Shown piece by piece: positions 1 to 9,320 of a stretch of DNA of 64,000 bases. The stretch covers positions 143,463 to 207,462 of the forward strand of contig JANQRB010000021.1 of NCBI GenBank assembly GCA_028284775.1. Reading direction: 5' to 3'. This DNA is from Candidatus Kapaibacterium sp. GTDB lineage: Bacteria; Bacteroidota; Ignavibacteria; Kapaibacteriales; UBA7675. The notes under the pieces were generated by a model, which did not search any database, was not told the DNA's origin, and saw only the letters and a program-made list of their open reading frames with translations. How positions within the stretch are numbered: the first letter of the stretch is position 1; each line of letters opens with the position of its first letter. The position numbers and the translations under genes are program-made.

Positions 1-258
1 ATCTGCATCGACGACATTGCCGCTATAACATGCGGCGCCCCTTCCAAGAGTCAGCAAGATAATGCATACCTTAAGGCGGTGTTAATCGGCGATTCGAACT
101 TATTGATTGAGCTGAAGACCGAAAATACGGCCAGTGGTCTATATGGCATCATCCGATCCTTTGATCGTATCGGTCTTGCGGTAGATGAGCCCGAAGAATT
201 AAGAGCTGCGCTGAATTGTGCGATTGCGAACTCCCGTCAACGCGAGACAAGAGATTAG
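1..258 (+). CDS. C-terminal part of an unrecognised protein (truncated by window start)
   Basis: Frame 1 is open from the first base to a TAG at 256-258 and gives 85 residues. The C-terminal part contains an acidic stretch (DEPEELRAALNCAIANSR) typical of an amphipathic helix. No family could be assigned with confidence. The start lies outside the window. The following DUF2262 reading frame continues in the same frame directly after this stop, so the two could be separate genes or one gene split by a nonsense codon. Codon use looks like real coding sequence, without internal stops. Confidence 0.5.
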   Translation: MCIDDIAAITCGAPSKSQQDNAYLKAVLIGDSNLLIELKTENTASGLYGIIRSFDRIGLAVDEPEELRAALNCAIANSRQRETRD

Positions 259-282
259 TTGTTACCATTGCGGAACAAACAG

Positions 283-711
283 ATGGCAATCATCAGCTTG
301 CTTTCCTGTTTCAGCTCAGTCAGCTTCGATTCGGATCGCAATTGTTATGCAGCCCGCATTCCGGATTTCGATCTGGATTTCTACCTCGAGCTGGATCACT
401 GTGAAGACCGTGACACATTCATGCGAGAAGCAATCGACTTTTGCCGGCAAATCGCCGACTGGCGGGAACGTGCAACATCGCTGGCTGTATCTAAATTACT
501 GCCCCTCAAAAACGATGTCTGGATCGATGAAGATAATTTGCCGCTCAGTGCAGATGAGTTTCGCGACTCCATCAGGCTGACCTCAATCCACCTGTATCAT
601 GACGGGTTGATTACATGTTATTTCGACGACGGCGATTTGTTCTGGGGGCACGTTATTGTGGTAAGCGGCAACACTGCCGGCGGCCCGCAAGAAGCTGAGA
701 TTGCCGGCTAA
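283..711 (+). CDS. DUF2262 domain protein
   Basis: A 142-residue protein if started at the ATG at 283. A TTG at 259 in the same frame would add 8 residues. The second half has the pattern I associate with DUF2262: a KNDVWIDED segment, then LSADEFRDSIRL, then LYHDGLITCYFDDGD and LFWGHVIVV, finishing with a glycine-rich EAEIAG end. The family is of unknown function; members are small cytoplasmic proteins found sporadically in bacteria, sometimes near toxin-immunity genes. No ribosome binding site is obvious at either start. Because the frame is continuous with the upstream fragment across a single TAG, the true N-terminus is uncertain. Confidence 0.6.
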   Translation: MAIISLLSCFSSVSFDSDRNCYAARIPDFDLDFYLELDHCEDRDTFMREAIDFCRQIADWRERATSLAVSKLLPLKNDVWIDEDNLPLSADEFRDSIRLTSIHLYHDGLITCYFDDGDLFWGHVIVVSGNTAGGPQEAEIAG

Positions 712-769
712 TTCAAATCCTCTGACTTTACTAATGTTAATTCTCCCAATTGTTTGAGGACGAGATTCA

Positions 770-1279
770 ATGAACCTTCAGTCATCATTTCGATCGCAGT
801 TTCATGCGGCACTATCGATGTTTGAAGCCGTCGTGCAGAATTGCCCGGACACACTTTGGTATGAGCAAACGCCGCAAAACAAGTTTTGGCATATAGCGTA
901 TCATACCTTGTTTTACACGCATCTTTACCTGCAGGAAAGCGAGGCCAGCTTTGTACCATGGGCCGGATTCCGGGAAAACTATCAGTTTATGGGACGTCAA
1001 CCATGGCCGCCGTATGAAAAGCCGCTTATCAATGAACGGTATTCAAAAGAAGAAATTCTGGAATATGTAGCCTTCTGCCGCAAGGAAATCGACGCGCGGC
1101 TTGCAGCCCTCGACAAATTCGATGCGCCCTCCGGCTTCTCATGGTTACCAATGAATAAATTCGAACTTCAAATTTACAATATCAGACATATTCAGCATCA
1201 CGTAGGCCAGTTGAGCGACCGATTGCGGCAGGCAGAAGACATCGGTGTGGAATGGCTCGGCATGGGCAGCAATGAATGA
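770..1279 (+). CDS. DinB-like four-helix metal-binding protein
   Basis: A 169-residue protein starting at ATG 770, preceded by a purine-rich GAGGACGAG at 755-763. The fold suggested is the DinB/YfiT four-helix bundle: an N-terminal helix, a histidine pair in FWHIAYHTLFYTH around residues 43-55, and a second histidine cluster in YNIRHIQHHVGQLSDRLR around residues 139-156. These histidines are the expected metal triad of the superfamily, whose better known members are thiol-dependent transferases such as BstA/YfiT and DinB. The substrate cannot be read from sequence. It stands alone, followed by a repeat-containing non-coding region. Confidence 0.75.
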   Translation: MNLQSSFRSQFHAALSMFEAVVQNCPDTLWYEQTPQNKFWHIAYHTLFYTHLYLQESEASFVPWAGFRENYQFMGRQPWPPYEKPLINERYSKEEILEYVAFCRKEIDARLAALDKFDAPSGFSWLPMNKFELQIYNIRHIQHHVGQLSDRLRQAEDIGVEWLGMGSNE

Positions 1280-1578
1280 GAATTGGAGATTGTCGGACAC
1301 TATGTAACTCGACTGATGCTCATTGCCCGCAGGTAAACAGATTCCCGGTTGGCATGGGTATCATCCTTGCCCCGCATCAGTTATTCCGGGAAATCGGCAG
1401 CGCCCTAATCCAGGGTCCGCAACCAACAGAACTCACAGCAATTAACCAAAACCGCGAAAGACCTCACTTTAATAGTTTAAGCAAATCGCGATCCTTACTA
1501 AAGTGTTTAGACCAGTAGTCCAGTTGAGTGATTTTGCGGTGGTTGGCTGTCGTGCTTAGCTCCATCTCCCATATTCGG
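1280..1578. other. Intergenic stretch without a supported gene
   Basis: Between the DinB-like gene and the tandem repeat array. Only short open frames without recognisable composition are present. No tRNA or strong hairpin with a T-run was seen. Confidence 0.4.
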
Positions 1579-1914
1579 TCCGCGTGCTCTGTGACTCCAG
1601 CGGTAAAGCATTTATAACTCTTTGCACCACGGGGAACACCGAGACACTGGGACTGACTCCGTGTGCTCTGTGGCTCCGGTGATAAAACATTAATAGCTCT
1701 TTGCACCACGGGGAACACCGAGACACTGGGACTGACTCCGTGCACTCTGTGGCTCCAGTGGTAAAGCATTAATAGCTCTTGGCACCACCGGGAACACGGA
1801 GACACTGGGACTGACTCCGCGTGCTCTGTGGCTCCGGTGGTAAAACATTTATTACTCTTGGCACCACCGGGAACACCGAGTCACAGGGACTGACTCCGCG
1901 TGCTCTGTGACTCC
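1579..1914. repeat. 79-bp tandem repeat array, four units plus a partial fifth
   Basis: Units start at 1579, 1658, 1737 and 1816, exactly 79 bases apart, and a truncated copy of about 20 bases starts at 1895. Units differ by a few substitutions (for example cggtaaagca versus gataaaacat). Each unit contains a GTGCTCTGTGGCTCC block and a CACCACGGGGAACACC block that are imperfect inverted complements, so a transcript could fold into repeated hairpins. From memory, the words resemble short dispersed repeats of the CCGTGTCTCTGTG type that are widespread in environmental genomes. The 79-bp period is not a multiple of three, so the reverse-strand open frames across it are unlikely to be genes. Confidence 0.9.
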
Positions 1915-1997
1915 ACTTTGCCATTAACAGCAGACTGCGTAGATTCGAACCTAACAAACATGGACAAACTACCTCTGCAGAACTTCATCAAACGCCT

Positions 1998-2654
1998 ATG
2001 CCATTCCACAAGTTTCTCGCTCGCCAACTCCGACAGCCTGCAGGCCCTTTCGGTCGGCTTCTAATGGGAAGGCTGCTCAATAAATACAACGAGAGTATCA
2101 ATCGACATACGGTAGAGCTGCTGGAACCGCAGTCCGGGGATCGGATTCTTGATATCGGCTTCGGCGGCGGCATTGCATTACAAATGTTAAGCAGCGTCGC
2201 CACAAAGTACCAGTTGATAGGCGTGGAGTACTCGGAGGCAATGTTGGCAAGGGCACAAACAAAATTCCGCGAGCTGATCGCAGACGGGCGACTCAACCTT
2301 CACAGGGCGACAGCAGAATCTCTTCCATTTGACAGTGAATCCATCGACAGAGCATACAGCGTAAATTGCATCTATTTCTGGCCCGATCCATTGGCAGGAA
2401 TCCGAGAAATCTTTCGGGTGCTCAAGCCTGGAGGACGCCTTCTGCTGGCCGTACATTCACCGCAGTCCATGCGTTCTCCAGTTACTGACCATGGCTTCCG
2501 TTTGTTTGAAGCGGAAGAGCTGCTGCACTTGGTACGGGAAGCCGGCTTCACATCTACCAGCTATGAACATCGGGACAAAGAGATGCCGGAAGACAGTGTA
2601 TTGATTATTGCGGACAAAAAGCATCGGCTTTCGAACTTATCCGGCGATGTTTAA
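1998..2654 (+). CDS. Class I SAM-dependent methyltransferase
   Basis: A 218-residue protein from ATG 1998. It has the Rossmann-type methyltransferase motif I (ILDIGFGGG, residues about 50-58), the acidic end of strand two (GVEYSEAML, which would contact the SAM ribose), motif post-I around TAESLPFDSESIDRAYS, and the LKPGGRLLLAV segment near residues 142-152 typical of Methyltransf_11 enzymes of the UbiE/MenG type. The short N-terminal region before motif I (about 45 residues) and the lack of a family-specific signature leave the substrate open. Small molecules are likelier than nucleic acid. It is monocistronic, between the repeat array and a non-coding gap. Confidence 0.85.
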   Translation: MPFHKFLARQLRQPAGPFGRLLMGRLLNKYNESINRHTVELLEPQSGDRILDIGFGGGIALQMLSSVATKYQLIGVEYSEAMLARAQTKFRELIADGRLNLHRATAESLPFDSESIDRAYSVNCIYFWPDPLAGIREIFRVLKPGGRLLLAVHSPQSMRSPVTDHGFRLFEAEELLHLVREAGFTSTSYEHRDKEMPEDSVLIIADKKHRLSNLSGDV

Positions 2655-3124
2655 CAGGATGCAAACGGTGATACTTTGTTTGTGTTCGAAGTCACTCGCA
2701 AGATTCAGGTTACGGAACGTCCACCCAATCGCTGCAAAATGAATGGGCAAGCGCGGCACACAACAGCTCTGTTTTGCTTTAAGGAGTCCTGGCCAGACTC
2801 TCGGGATAATCGAATTCAGTCCGCAAGATACTTTCGCCTAGCAGAATACCTGCCGACTGGGGGATAACGCGTACGGCGGAAAAACGCACTTTTGCCTCAC
2901 TATCCCGGCCTGACGTTTTGTCTCCGATGATTTCGATTTCGGGCTAGAATCCGAAGCACTTTCCATCACGGCAGACTTTCTTGCATATACAGCTAGCAAC
3001 TATGCATCATGGTCGCCGGCACCGTTATTATGCCCGGATTGTTGTTCAACAACGGACAATGTCAACATTCAGGCGATACCTTCGAAACAGGAGGGATTGC
3101 GATGATACCGCGAATATCCGATGA
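2655..3124. other. Intergenic stretch without a supported gene
   Basis: 470 bases between the convergent methyltransferase and WD40 genes. A small palindrome GTTGTTCAACAAC lies near 3039-3052. No convincing gene, RNA or T-tailed terminator was seen. Confidence 0.4.
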
Positions 3125-5107
3125 TCAATCAAGTACAATAAACTTGCGGGTAAAGCTGTACCTGGCAAGCGAAAGACGCAGAAAGTATTCACCGGCCGCG
3201 AGATCCCGCACATCGATAAAGCGGTCGCTGAAGCCCGCCGAGGCCGGCCCCGCGAAAAGCTGCCGAACGACATCACCCCGTAGCGTCGTGATGTCGGTCC
3301 GCAGCCAGCCATCGATGGGGAGAATATATTCGACAAAAAGTAGGTCTTTTACGGGATTTGGCGCTAGAGTCTGAATTCCGACGGTCGGCCCGGCAATTCC
3401 CAGTCTGAGGTCGGCCGGATCACCGCAGTCCCCTTCAATACTAATACTTCCGTCATCATTAATCGCGACCAGGTTCGCCGGTGTTCGCCACTCGACGGAA
3501 CGGATGCTAATTGGCTGCGTGCCCGGCTCGCCGTGTAGGACGAGAGCCGTTACAACAGCAAGGGTATCGCGATTGGGATCTAGCGCAACGGGGATCCGAA
3601 TGGTGTCTAAAGTATTGGTGAAACGACCGCTCGCCATAGATGCATCAGGACGCAGGAAAAGCAGGGTGGCAGGGGTTTCCAGGGTAAGGTCGAGACGCAG
3701 ATCCGCCGCGATATCCAATTCGTCGGCCTTACGCAGCAATACCGGAATGCGAATAATGCGCCCAATACGTTCGGTCAGATGCGGCACCTCGATGACAATT
3801 GGCTTAAAGACATCATAGAACGCAAGGTCTTCGGCGTCGCTGTCGGCGCCACTATGCCACAGACGAATCGCAAGGTCGCGCCCCGTCGATGCTATCGTAT
3901 CAGCCGTAGGCGAGTAGGTAACGGAAAGCACCTGACCGCCGTGATCGATCGCAGGCTCTATCTCAGCTCCGCTGCTGGCGTCCCACTGGCGCAGGGTACG
4001 ATCGAGCGATCCGGAGAGCAGACGCCGGCCGTCGCTGGCAAAATCGACCGACCATACGGCCGAGTTATGCCCCTGGGCAATAAAGTCTGCCGCCTGCTGC
4101 GAGCTGTTGGCCTGCCAGGCGCGCACGCTGCGATCGACGCCGCCCGAAGCAATGTGACGGCCGTCATCAGAGTAGCTGATATTCCAGATAAGGCGCAGGC
4201 TTGTATCTCGCGTGCCATCTGATTGTTCGGTGATGCGGCCGTGGGAGGCTAGTTGGACGGCGGCGGGCTGATCATCATTCTCGCTTTCCCATCGCCGAAT
4301 ATGAATGCGCCCATCTTCGCCGGCAAATGCCAGTGAAGCACCATCGGGCGCGAACTCAAGCGAATAAATTCTCGTCAGGTCGCGAGTGTAACTACGCAGC
4401 AAAACTCCCCTGTCCAGATCCCAGACACGAACGGCCTTGTCGTTGCCGCCGGTGGCAATAACGCGACGCGTCGGATGGACCGCAACCGCGCGAATGAAAT
4501 CCGTATGTCCCTGCAGGCCAAGCGGCGTAGCGCTCCCGCTGAGCACATTCCAGTGAACAATATCCGCGCCCTGCGTCGCCAGCACTTCCTCGCTGCCATG
4601 GAGAAATCGCGCCTGATAGATGATAGCCGGGGCTCCTCCATCGAGCCGGATGCTGCTACGGGCTATCAGGCTGCCGTCTGCAGTCGAGCGCAACTGCACA
4701 TCGCCGTCTCTGCTGGCTGATAGCATCCGGCGGCCGTCAGACGCAATTTGAATAAAACGAATCTCGGCGCTATGGGCATCCAGAACTTCGAGGATGGGAC
4801 GCGGATCCGTGCCTCGTTGAAGTGTAACGCGGAATTCGATGGCATCGTTGGGAGTCTCAGGGACAATCCAGTCGTAAAAAGTATCTGAAAGGCCTGGCGC
4901 CAGAAGAATCCAGGAAGCCCTGTCGTCAACGGAATACCAGAGCGACACCCTGGCCGCGGGCTGCGCTTCCCATTCGATCCGCAACGCAGCGCCGACTGTC
5001 AGGTCGGTACCGGGCTGGGGCGCCGTAATCCGGAGGGACTGTCCGAAAGCAGTCGTCGCCGACACTGCCATCGACGACAGCAGAATGGCGAATAAAAATT
5101 TGTACAT
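3125..5107 (-). CDS. Secreted WD40 beta-propeller protein with T9SS sorting domain
   Basis: 660 residues from the ATG at 5107; a TTG five codons upstream is possible, but the ATG gives a clean signal peptide (MYKFLFAILLSS to FGQS). After it comes an Ig-like segment (ITAPQPGTDLTVGAALRIEW), about six WD40 repeats recognisable by GHTD...ATGGNDKAVRVWDL and similar strings, then a beta-rich region of about 130 residues. The C-terminal 80 residues start LAPNPVKDLLFVEY and end FTRKFIVLD, the pattern of a type A T9SS sorting domain. It should be exported by Sec, moved across the outer membrane by T9SS and anchored or released. WD40 propellers act as protein-binding scaffolds; no catalytic role is visible. 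The closest companion in the window is the WD40 protein at 34215. Confidence 0.85.
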   Translation of the reverse strand: MYKFLFAILLSSMAVSATTAFGQSLRITAPQPGTDLTVGAALRIEWEAQPAARVSLWYSVDDRASWILLAPGLSDTFYDWIVPETPNDAIEFRVTLQRGTDPRPILEVLDAHSAEIRFIQIASDGRRMLSASRDGDVQLRSTADGSLIARSSIRLDGGAPAIIYQARFLHGSEEVLATQGADIVHWNVLSGSATPLGLQGHTDFIRAVAVHPTRRVIATGGNDKAVRVWDLDRGVLLRSYTRDLTRIYSLEFAPDGASLAFAGEDGRIHIRRWESENDDQPAAVQLASHGRITEQSDGTRDTSLRLIWNISYSDDGRHIASGGVDRSVRAWQANSSQQAADFIAQGHNSAVWSVDFASDGRRLLSGSLDRTLRQWDASSGAEIEPAIDHGGQVLSVTYSPTADTIASTGRDLAIRLWHSGADSDAEDLAFYDVFKPIVIEVPHLTERIGRIIRIPVLLRKADELDIAADLRLDLTLETPATLLFLRPDASMASGRFTNTLDTIRIPVALDPNRDTLAVVTALVLHGEPGTQPISIRSVEWRTPANLVAINDDGSISIEGDCGDPADLRLGIAGPTVGIQTLAPNPVKDLLFVEYILPIDGWLRTDITTLRGDVVRQLFAGPASAGFSDRFIDVRDLAAGEYFLRLSLARYSFTRKFIVLD

Positions 5108-5229
5108 CCCTTTGTCCCGCAATTGACCGATGATAGACTGGCGAGCTCAAATATAGTCCGTCGACGCGCTCTTCGCCAGCATTGGCCAAAAAAACCGTAT
5201 TTCTACGTAGTGGCAAAGTAAATAGGTAA

Positions 5230-7353
5230 TCAGGCTGTTGCTTCGACCGGATTCAGATCACTCCGGCGATTGCGGGCAATGAGCATCTCAGCGACGGCGC
5301 AGAGTATTGCAAGCATGATAAACAACTTCCACAGTTCAGTCCCCACCCGTGTCCGGCTGAATTGATCGGCAAGGCTCAGGCTGCCGCCCAGCGCCGTCAC
5401 CTGATTGTCGTCGGGAACTTTCACTCTGATCGCTTGCAGAAGGTCTTCAATTGGCAATGGTACAATAAGGGACTCCGAAGCCGGCGGATTGACCGCCAGG
5501 GTTTTTACAACTCGATCTTCAGATGTCTTTACGATGTACACACCTGGCTGATGAAGGGCTTCCAACGACAAGACGGCTCCGCCAGGCAACACCGCTGCCT
5601 GGCGATAAAACTCGGTATTGTCGGGATCAGCAATCTTGAAATTACCACCCGCTGCGTATTTCTTAGGAAGCTTTACATTTACTGCTTCGCCGACAATGAC
5701 ATCCTCGCCCAGAGACTCGCGGGCCGCCAGATAGGTCAAGGCCCGGTTGGCGATGGTTACGAAGATGCCAGTAAAGGGAAAGGTACTCCATTCTCCGCTG
5801 GCAGGAAGGCCACAGTAAAAAACTTTGCCATTGCCGCTTTTGCTTTCGGCGAGCAGTGCGCCGTCCGGGATGCTGATGATGGCCTGGGGCGAGCGGCTGA
5901 GAGGCGCGGCACGATAGATTCGAGGCGACTCGACGGCAGAACGCTCGGTGCTGCCCTTAAAAACGCCCGTGAACAAGGGATGGACACGGTCGACCGAACT
6001 AAAGGCGACCGGGCTATCTTCGGGATAGTCGCGTATGACAGCAGTACCCAGATCAAAGGCAGCCAAGATGCCCCGATTGTAGTTATCAAACTGAGACTCG
6101 CCGCCGGCCATGATAAATAGGCTCCCACCCGCATTGACATAGTTAAGCAGACGTAACACCTCGCCCTCGCCGAACGCAGGCATGTTACTCAAATAAATGA
6201 CGTCAAACTCTGCCAGGTTGACGGTGGCAAGTTGAGCCGTCGTTAAAGGCGTTACTTCGGCTTTCTGCTGCTCGCGGGGATTAGGCACCAGGGCGAGCGT
6301 CAAAAATCTGGTATCCGCGGGCGCGCCGACAATGGCTACACGCGGAATCTCGGGAATGACAAAGCCGAAAAAACGCTCGTTATCGGCATCCAGTACATCG
6401 CCCTCTACCTGTACCCTGGCGCGAACGCTGCCCGTGCTGCGGGGGGTCGCCGTGATGGCCACCATGCGTGTTTCCCCGGCCGGGATATCGATGGCGCGCT
6501 GCGCAACGCGCTGATCATCGAAGAGCATGCTGACAATGATACCATTGACATCGTCGCTGCCGCTGTTGCGAATACGGGCTTCCACCTCAACGGGCTTTTC
6601 TGTCTCGAATATGCGCGTAATGACATTTAAGGAGTCGACCGAGAGATTACGTTCGCCGGCTTTGGAATCCAGTCCGATCGGCACGACATATATAGCTACC
6701 GAGTTGTCGAAAATCCGCAGCGAGTCGCTGATATCTTCTTCGAGGATATTGCGCTGCCCGTCCGTAATAACAAAGACTTCCTTGTTGATATTCTGCGAAG
6801 TCGCCAAAATTGACGAAGCCAGACGCAGGCTCGACTCCATCCGCCCAACGGTATAGGAAACCGGCAGCTTTTGAATCTCCTGGCGCAGTAGCGAGAAGTT
6901 ACGCGTGAATTCGAAGAAGCGTTGGTCGTTGAGATTGGCCATATGCACCAATGCCACCTCATCACCTTCTTCCAGCGAAGCGAGCATCGCGACAGCGGCA
7001 TCCTTGGCCTGTTTCAGGCGTACACCGCGTTCGTCGGCAACATCCATACTGAAGGAGTTATCGATAATCAGCACAGCCGAGGTGCGGGCATGCGAACCGA
7101 AGCCGGGCAGCGAGGTCTCCAAAGTGGGGCGCGCAAATGCCAACACGGCGAACACCACAATCAGGGTCCGCAGGATGAGCAGAAGAATCTGCTTCAATTG
7201 CAGTTTGCGAATCTTGGTTTTCTGTAGTTCGCGTAAAAACTTAAGGCTGCTGAACTCAATCGTCTTCAATCGACGCAGATTGAGCAAGTGCAACAGGACC
7301 GGAATAGCAGCCGCCGCCAGCCCTAAGAGAACTAAAGGATTAAGAAAGGTCAT
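5230..7353 (-). CDS. BatA-domain / von Willebrand factor A membrane protein
   Basis: 707 residues. The N-terminus (FLNPLVLLGLAAAAIPVLLHLL) matches the BatA/aerotolerance N-terminal domain with two membrane helices (residues about 5-24 and 58-76). A vWA domain follows with the MIDAS motif DNSFSM near residue 98 and a TDG near residue 195. A long central beta-rich region precedes a glutamine-amidotransferase-like segment. One last helix (LWKLFIMLAILCAVAEML) lies near the C-terminus. Proteins of this build usually sit beside a MoxR ATPase and DUF58 proteins; none is in this window, so those partners must be elsewhere. Likely role is cell-envelope stress or assembly. Exact function is unknown. 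Confidence 0.8.
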   Translation of the reverse strand: MTFLNPLVLLGLAAAAIPVLLHLLNLRRLKTIEFSSLKFLRELQKTKIRKLQLKQILLLILRTLIVVFAVLAFARPTLETSLPGFGSHARTSAVLIIDNSFSMDVADERGVRLKQAKDAAVAMLASLEEGDEVALVHMANLNDQRFFEFTRNFSLLRQEIQKLPVSYTVGRMESSLRLASSILATSQNINKEVFVITDGQRNILEEDISDSLRIFDNSVAIYVVPIGLDSKAGERNLSVDSLNVITRIFETEKPVEVEARIRNSGSDDVNGIIVSMLFDDQRVAQRAIDIPAGETRMVAITATPRSTGSVRARVQVEGDVLDADNERFFGFVIPEIPRVAIVGAPADTRFLTLALVPNPREQQKAEVTPLTTAQLATVNLAEFDVIYLSNMPAFGEGEVLRLLNYVNAGGSLFIMAGGESQFDNYNRGILAAFDLGTAVIRDYPEDSPVAFSSVDRVHPLFTGVFKGSTERSAVESPRIYRAAPLSRSPQAIISIPDGALLAESKSGNGKVFYCGLPASGEWSTFPFTGIFVTIANRALTYLAARESLGEDVIVGEAVNVKLPKKYAAGGNFKIADPDNTEFYRQAAVLPGGAVLSLEALHQPGVYIVKTSEDRVVKTLAVNPPASESLIVPLPIEDLLQAIRVKVPDDNQVTALGGSLSLADQFSRTRVGTELWKLFIMLAILCAVAEMLIARNRRSDLNPVEATA

Positions 7354-7522
7354 ATTACTTTACGATGCGCATTGCGTTATTGTGCCTCCTCCACTGGCCG
7401 GACGGTCTTGTTCGAATCTTCCGGCGCAGCAGCAACAGACAGCCAAAGCGTCACTGACGTACAAGGGCCGGAATTACGATAATTATCCCAAAAAGTTGAT
7501 ACGAATTTTCTCTTGCGGGGCC

Positions 7523-8173
7523 TCAGCTAGCCAGCGTATAGTAGTCAAGCGACTCATTTGTGTGAATGTGCAGCACACCGGCGCGTACCAAACGCACCAA
7601 CAATCGAGCTGCGCGCCGTTCGGAAATATTACTGAAATGGGCAAACTCCCGGACAGTAATCCGATCGTTGTCATTCAGATATTCAAAAGCCTTCTTTTCA
7701 TGGCGGCCGATGCTGAGTGTAATGGGCGGCGAATTGCTGTTTTGGCCGGCCAGGACTTTCGCAACCTCCTTACTGGCCGCCACCGTACTGGCGCCTTTGC
7801 GGATGTAAACCGTTTGCTCTTTGGCTTTGCCATTGTCGTTTTCAACCATGCGATGCGGTTTCTGGTCACTCTCCGACACCTCAACGACCACCACATCTTC
7901 GTAACTGATCTGGATGATACTGATCTCGGGCTCGATTGGCGGATCGCTGAAGAATTCGCAAGCGTGATTGATGATTTCAATCTCTTCCTTCTCGCTCTTC
8001 ACGCCGACAATGCTACCGTCATCATCGACGCCGACCAGAAGGACACCGCCGGAACTGTTGGCAAAGGCAATTAACTCACGGGCAATCTTTTGTGGCGATG
8101 CGCATTTTCGTTTAAACTCAACCGTTGATGATTCACCTTCCGAGATGATTTCGCGTAGCTGATGGCGCCGCAT
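7523..8173 (-). CDS. Schlafen AlbA_2 domain protein with C-terminal winged helix
   Basis: 216 residues from ATG 8173; a TTG 7 codons upstream is less likely. The N-terminal half has the AlbA_2/Schlafen signature: GESSTVEFKRKC, then IARELIAFANSSGGVLLVGVDDDG, then a VYIRKGAST segment near residue 125. The C-terminal 70 residues (REFAHFSNISERRAARLLVRLVRAGVL) look like a winged helix that would bind nucleic acid. Bacterial proteins of this class are often described as ATP-binding transcriptional regulators or defence-associated factors, mostly without experiment. It lies downstream of nuoK on the same strand with about 200 bases between them, so co-transcription is uncertain. Confidence 0.8.
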   Translation of the reverse strand: MRRHQLREIISEGESSTVEFKRKCASPQKIARELIAFANSSGGVLLVGVDDDGSIVGVKSEKEEIEIINHACEFFSDPPIEPEISIIQISYEDVVVVEVSESDQKPHRMVENDNGKAKEQTVYIRKGASTVAASKEVAKVLAGQNSNSPPITLSIGRHEKKAFEYLNDNDRITVREFAHFSNISERRAARLLVRLVRAGVLHIHTNESLDYYTLAS

Positions 8174-8374
8174 ACTGCTTCCGTCAGATTGCAATTCACA
8201 TTAAACAACGGCCCGCAAATTAGTCCTATTCCGGCATATTATCAAGCGGGGGACAGTGAATTGCCCGCTCACCAGGATCGTGGTTCTTTGCTCAGACATT
8301 GAAGAGGATAGAGAGTCGCCGGCAAAATGCTGTATGCCGCTGATGCGATTTCCTGCCGCCCCTGCTCTGGTTGA

Positions 8375-8683
8375 CTACCACTTCATGACATTAACTTCGT
8401 CCACATACACCGTTTCCTTGTTGCGAAACAGCGCCAGGACGATGGCCAGCCCCACCGAGGCTTCCGCAGCCGCGACGGTCATGACGAAAAACACAAAAAT
8501 CTGGCCGCCGATATCGCCCAGATACGCTGAAAAGGCCACAAGAGTAAGGTTAACCGCATTGAGCATAAGTTCAATGGACATAAAGATAATGATGGCGTTG
8601 CGCCTGGTCAGCACGCCGACGCTGCCGATGGTAAAGAGTACCGCCGACAGCGCGAGATAATATTCGAGGGGGATTGAATGCAT
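8375..8683 (-). CDS. nuoK: NADH-quinone oxidoreductase subunit K
   Basis: 102 residues from ATG 8683, the normal NuoK length. The start [17 protein letters not shown] and the second-helix motif [16 protein letters not shown], with the conserved glutamate of the proton channel, are diagnostic, as is [16 protein letters not shown] with the second conserved glutamate. Three membrane helices are visible. Together with NuoJ it forms part of the membrane arm of complex I. It lies 13 bases behind nuoJ. The usual next gene, nuoL, is absent; a Schlafen-like gene follows instead, so the rest of the complex is encoded elsewhere. Confidence 0.95.
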   Translation of the reverse strand: MHSIPLEYYLALSAVLFTIGSVGVLTRRNAIIIFMSIELMLNAVNLTLVAFSAYLGDIGGQIFVFFVMTVAAAEASVGLAIVLALFRNKETVYVDEVNVMKW

Positions 8684-8696
8684 AGCGAAATTGCTC

Positions 8697-9212
8697 TTAT
8701 GAACGGAGTTTGCGTTTGGCAAGAATGATGGAGCCGATGACTGCAGCCAGCAGAAGAAGCGAAACGGCCTCGAAAGGAAACAGAAATGTCGTAAACATTT
8801 CGTTGCCGATGGCTTCTACAGTTCCAACCGAAGCTGCGTTGTCCGGCAATGCGCTATAACGAGGCGAAGGATCGAAGGTAAAGGCAAGGATGAGTTGCAG
8901 CGCAAAAACGGCGCCGATAGCCGCCGCAACCAGACTGCGCTGATTGACGGATTCGGTCAGCTTTTCTTCGTCACCCAGATTCAGCAACATAATGACGAAG
9001 AGAACCAGCACCATAATCGCTCCGGCATACACCAATACCTGCAACACCGCCAGCAATTGCGCCTGAAGCGTAAGGTACAACCCCGTCAGGCAGACAAAGT
9101 GCAGTATCAAAAACATCGCCGACGATACGGGATTGCGGCGAGTAATTGTCAGCAGTCCGGTAGCCACCGCGCCAGCCGCCAGGACATAGAAGAAAATGGC
9201 CGAAATTTCCAT
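8697..9212 (-). CDS. nuoJ: NADH-quinone oxidoreductase subunit J
   Basis: 171 residues from ATG 9212, chosen because [18 protein letters not shown] is the usual NuoJ N-terminus; the frame is open 23 codons further upstream but that part looks non-homologous. Five hydrophobic helices are present. The segment [20 protein letters not shown] contains the conserved [15 protein letters not shown] motif of helix three with the pi-bulge region. The subunit belongs to the complex I membrane arm and couples quinone reduction to proton movement. nuoK follows after 13 bases. Upstream, about 110 bases away, is dnaG, read in the same direction. Confidence 0.95.
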   Translation of the reverse strand: MEISAIFFYVLAAGAVATGLLTITRRNPVSSAMFLILHFVCLTGLYLTLQAQLLAVLQVLVYAGAIMVLVLFVIMLLNLGDEEKLTESVNQRSLVAAAIGAVFALQLILAFTFDPSPRYSALPDNAASVGTVEAIGNEMFTTFLFPFEAVSLLLLAAVIGSIILAKRKLRS

Positions 9213-9320
9213 ACGGTTCTGAGTGCTAGTGATTTCCGTAGAACGCAAACGTGAAAACGCAAAACTACGAGATTTTGACAAATTAGCGGAAAGATTTTTC
9301 GGCCGAGCTGCCTTGCGGGG

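Noticed and set aside
1579..1914. CRISPR array
   Set aside because: Units are near-identical over their full 79 bases; there are no variable spacers between short repeats, and no cas gene is near.
1464..1957. Minus-strand open frames across the 79-bp repeat array
   Set aside because: They translate a repeat whose period is not a multiple of three and show only repetitive composition; they are not credible proteins.
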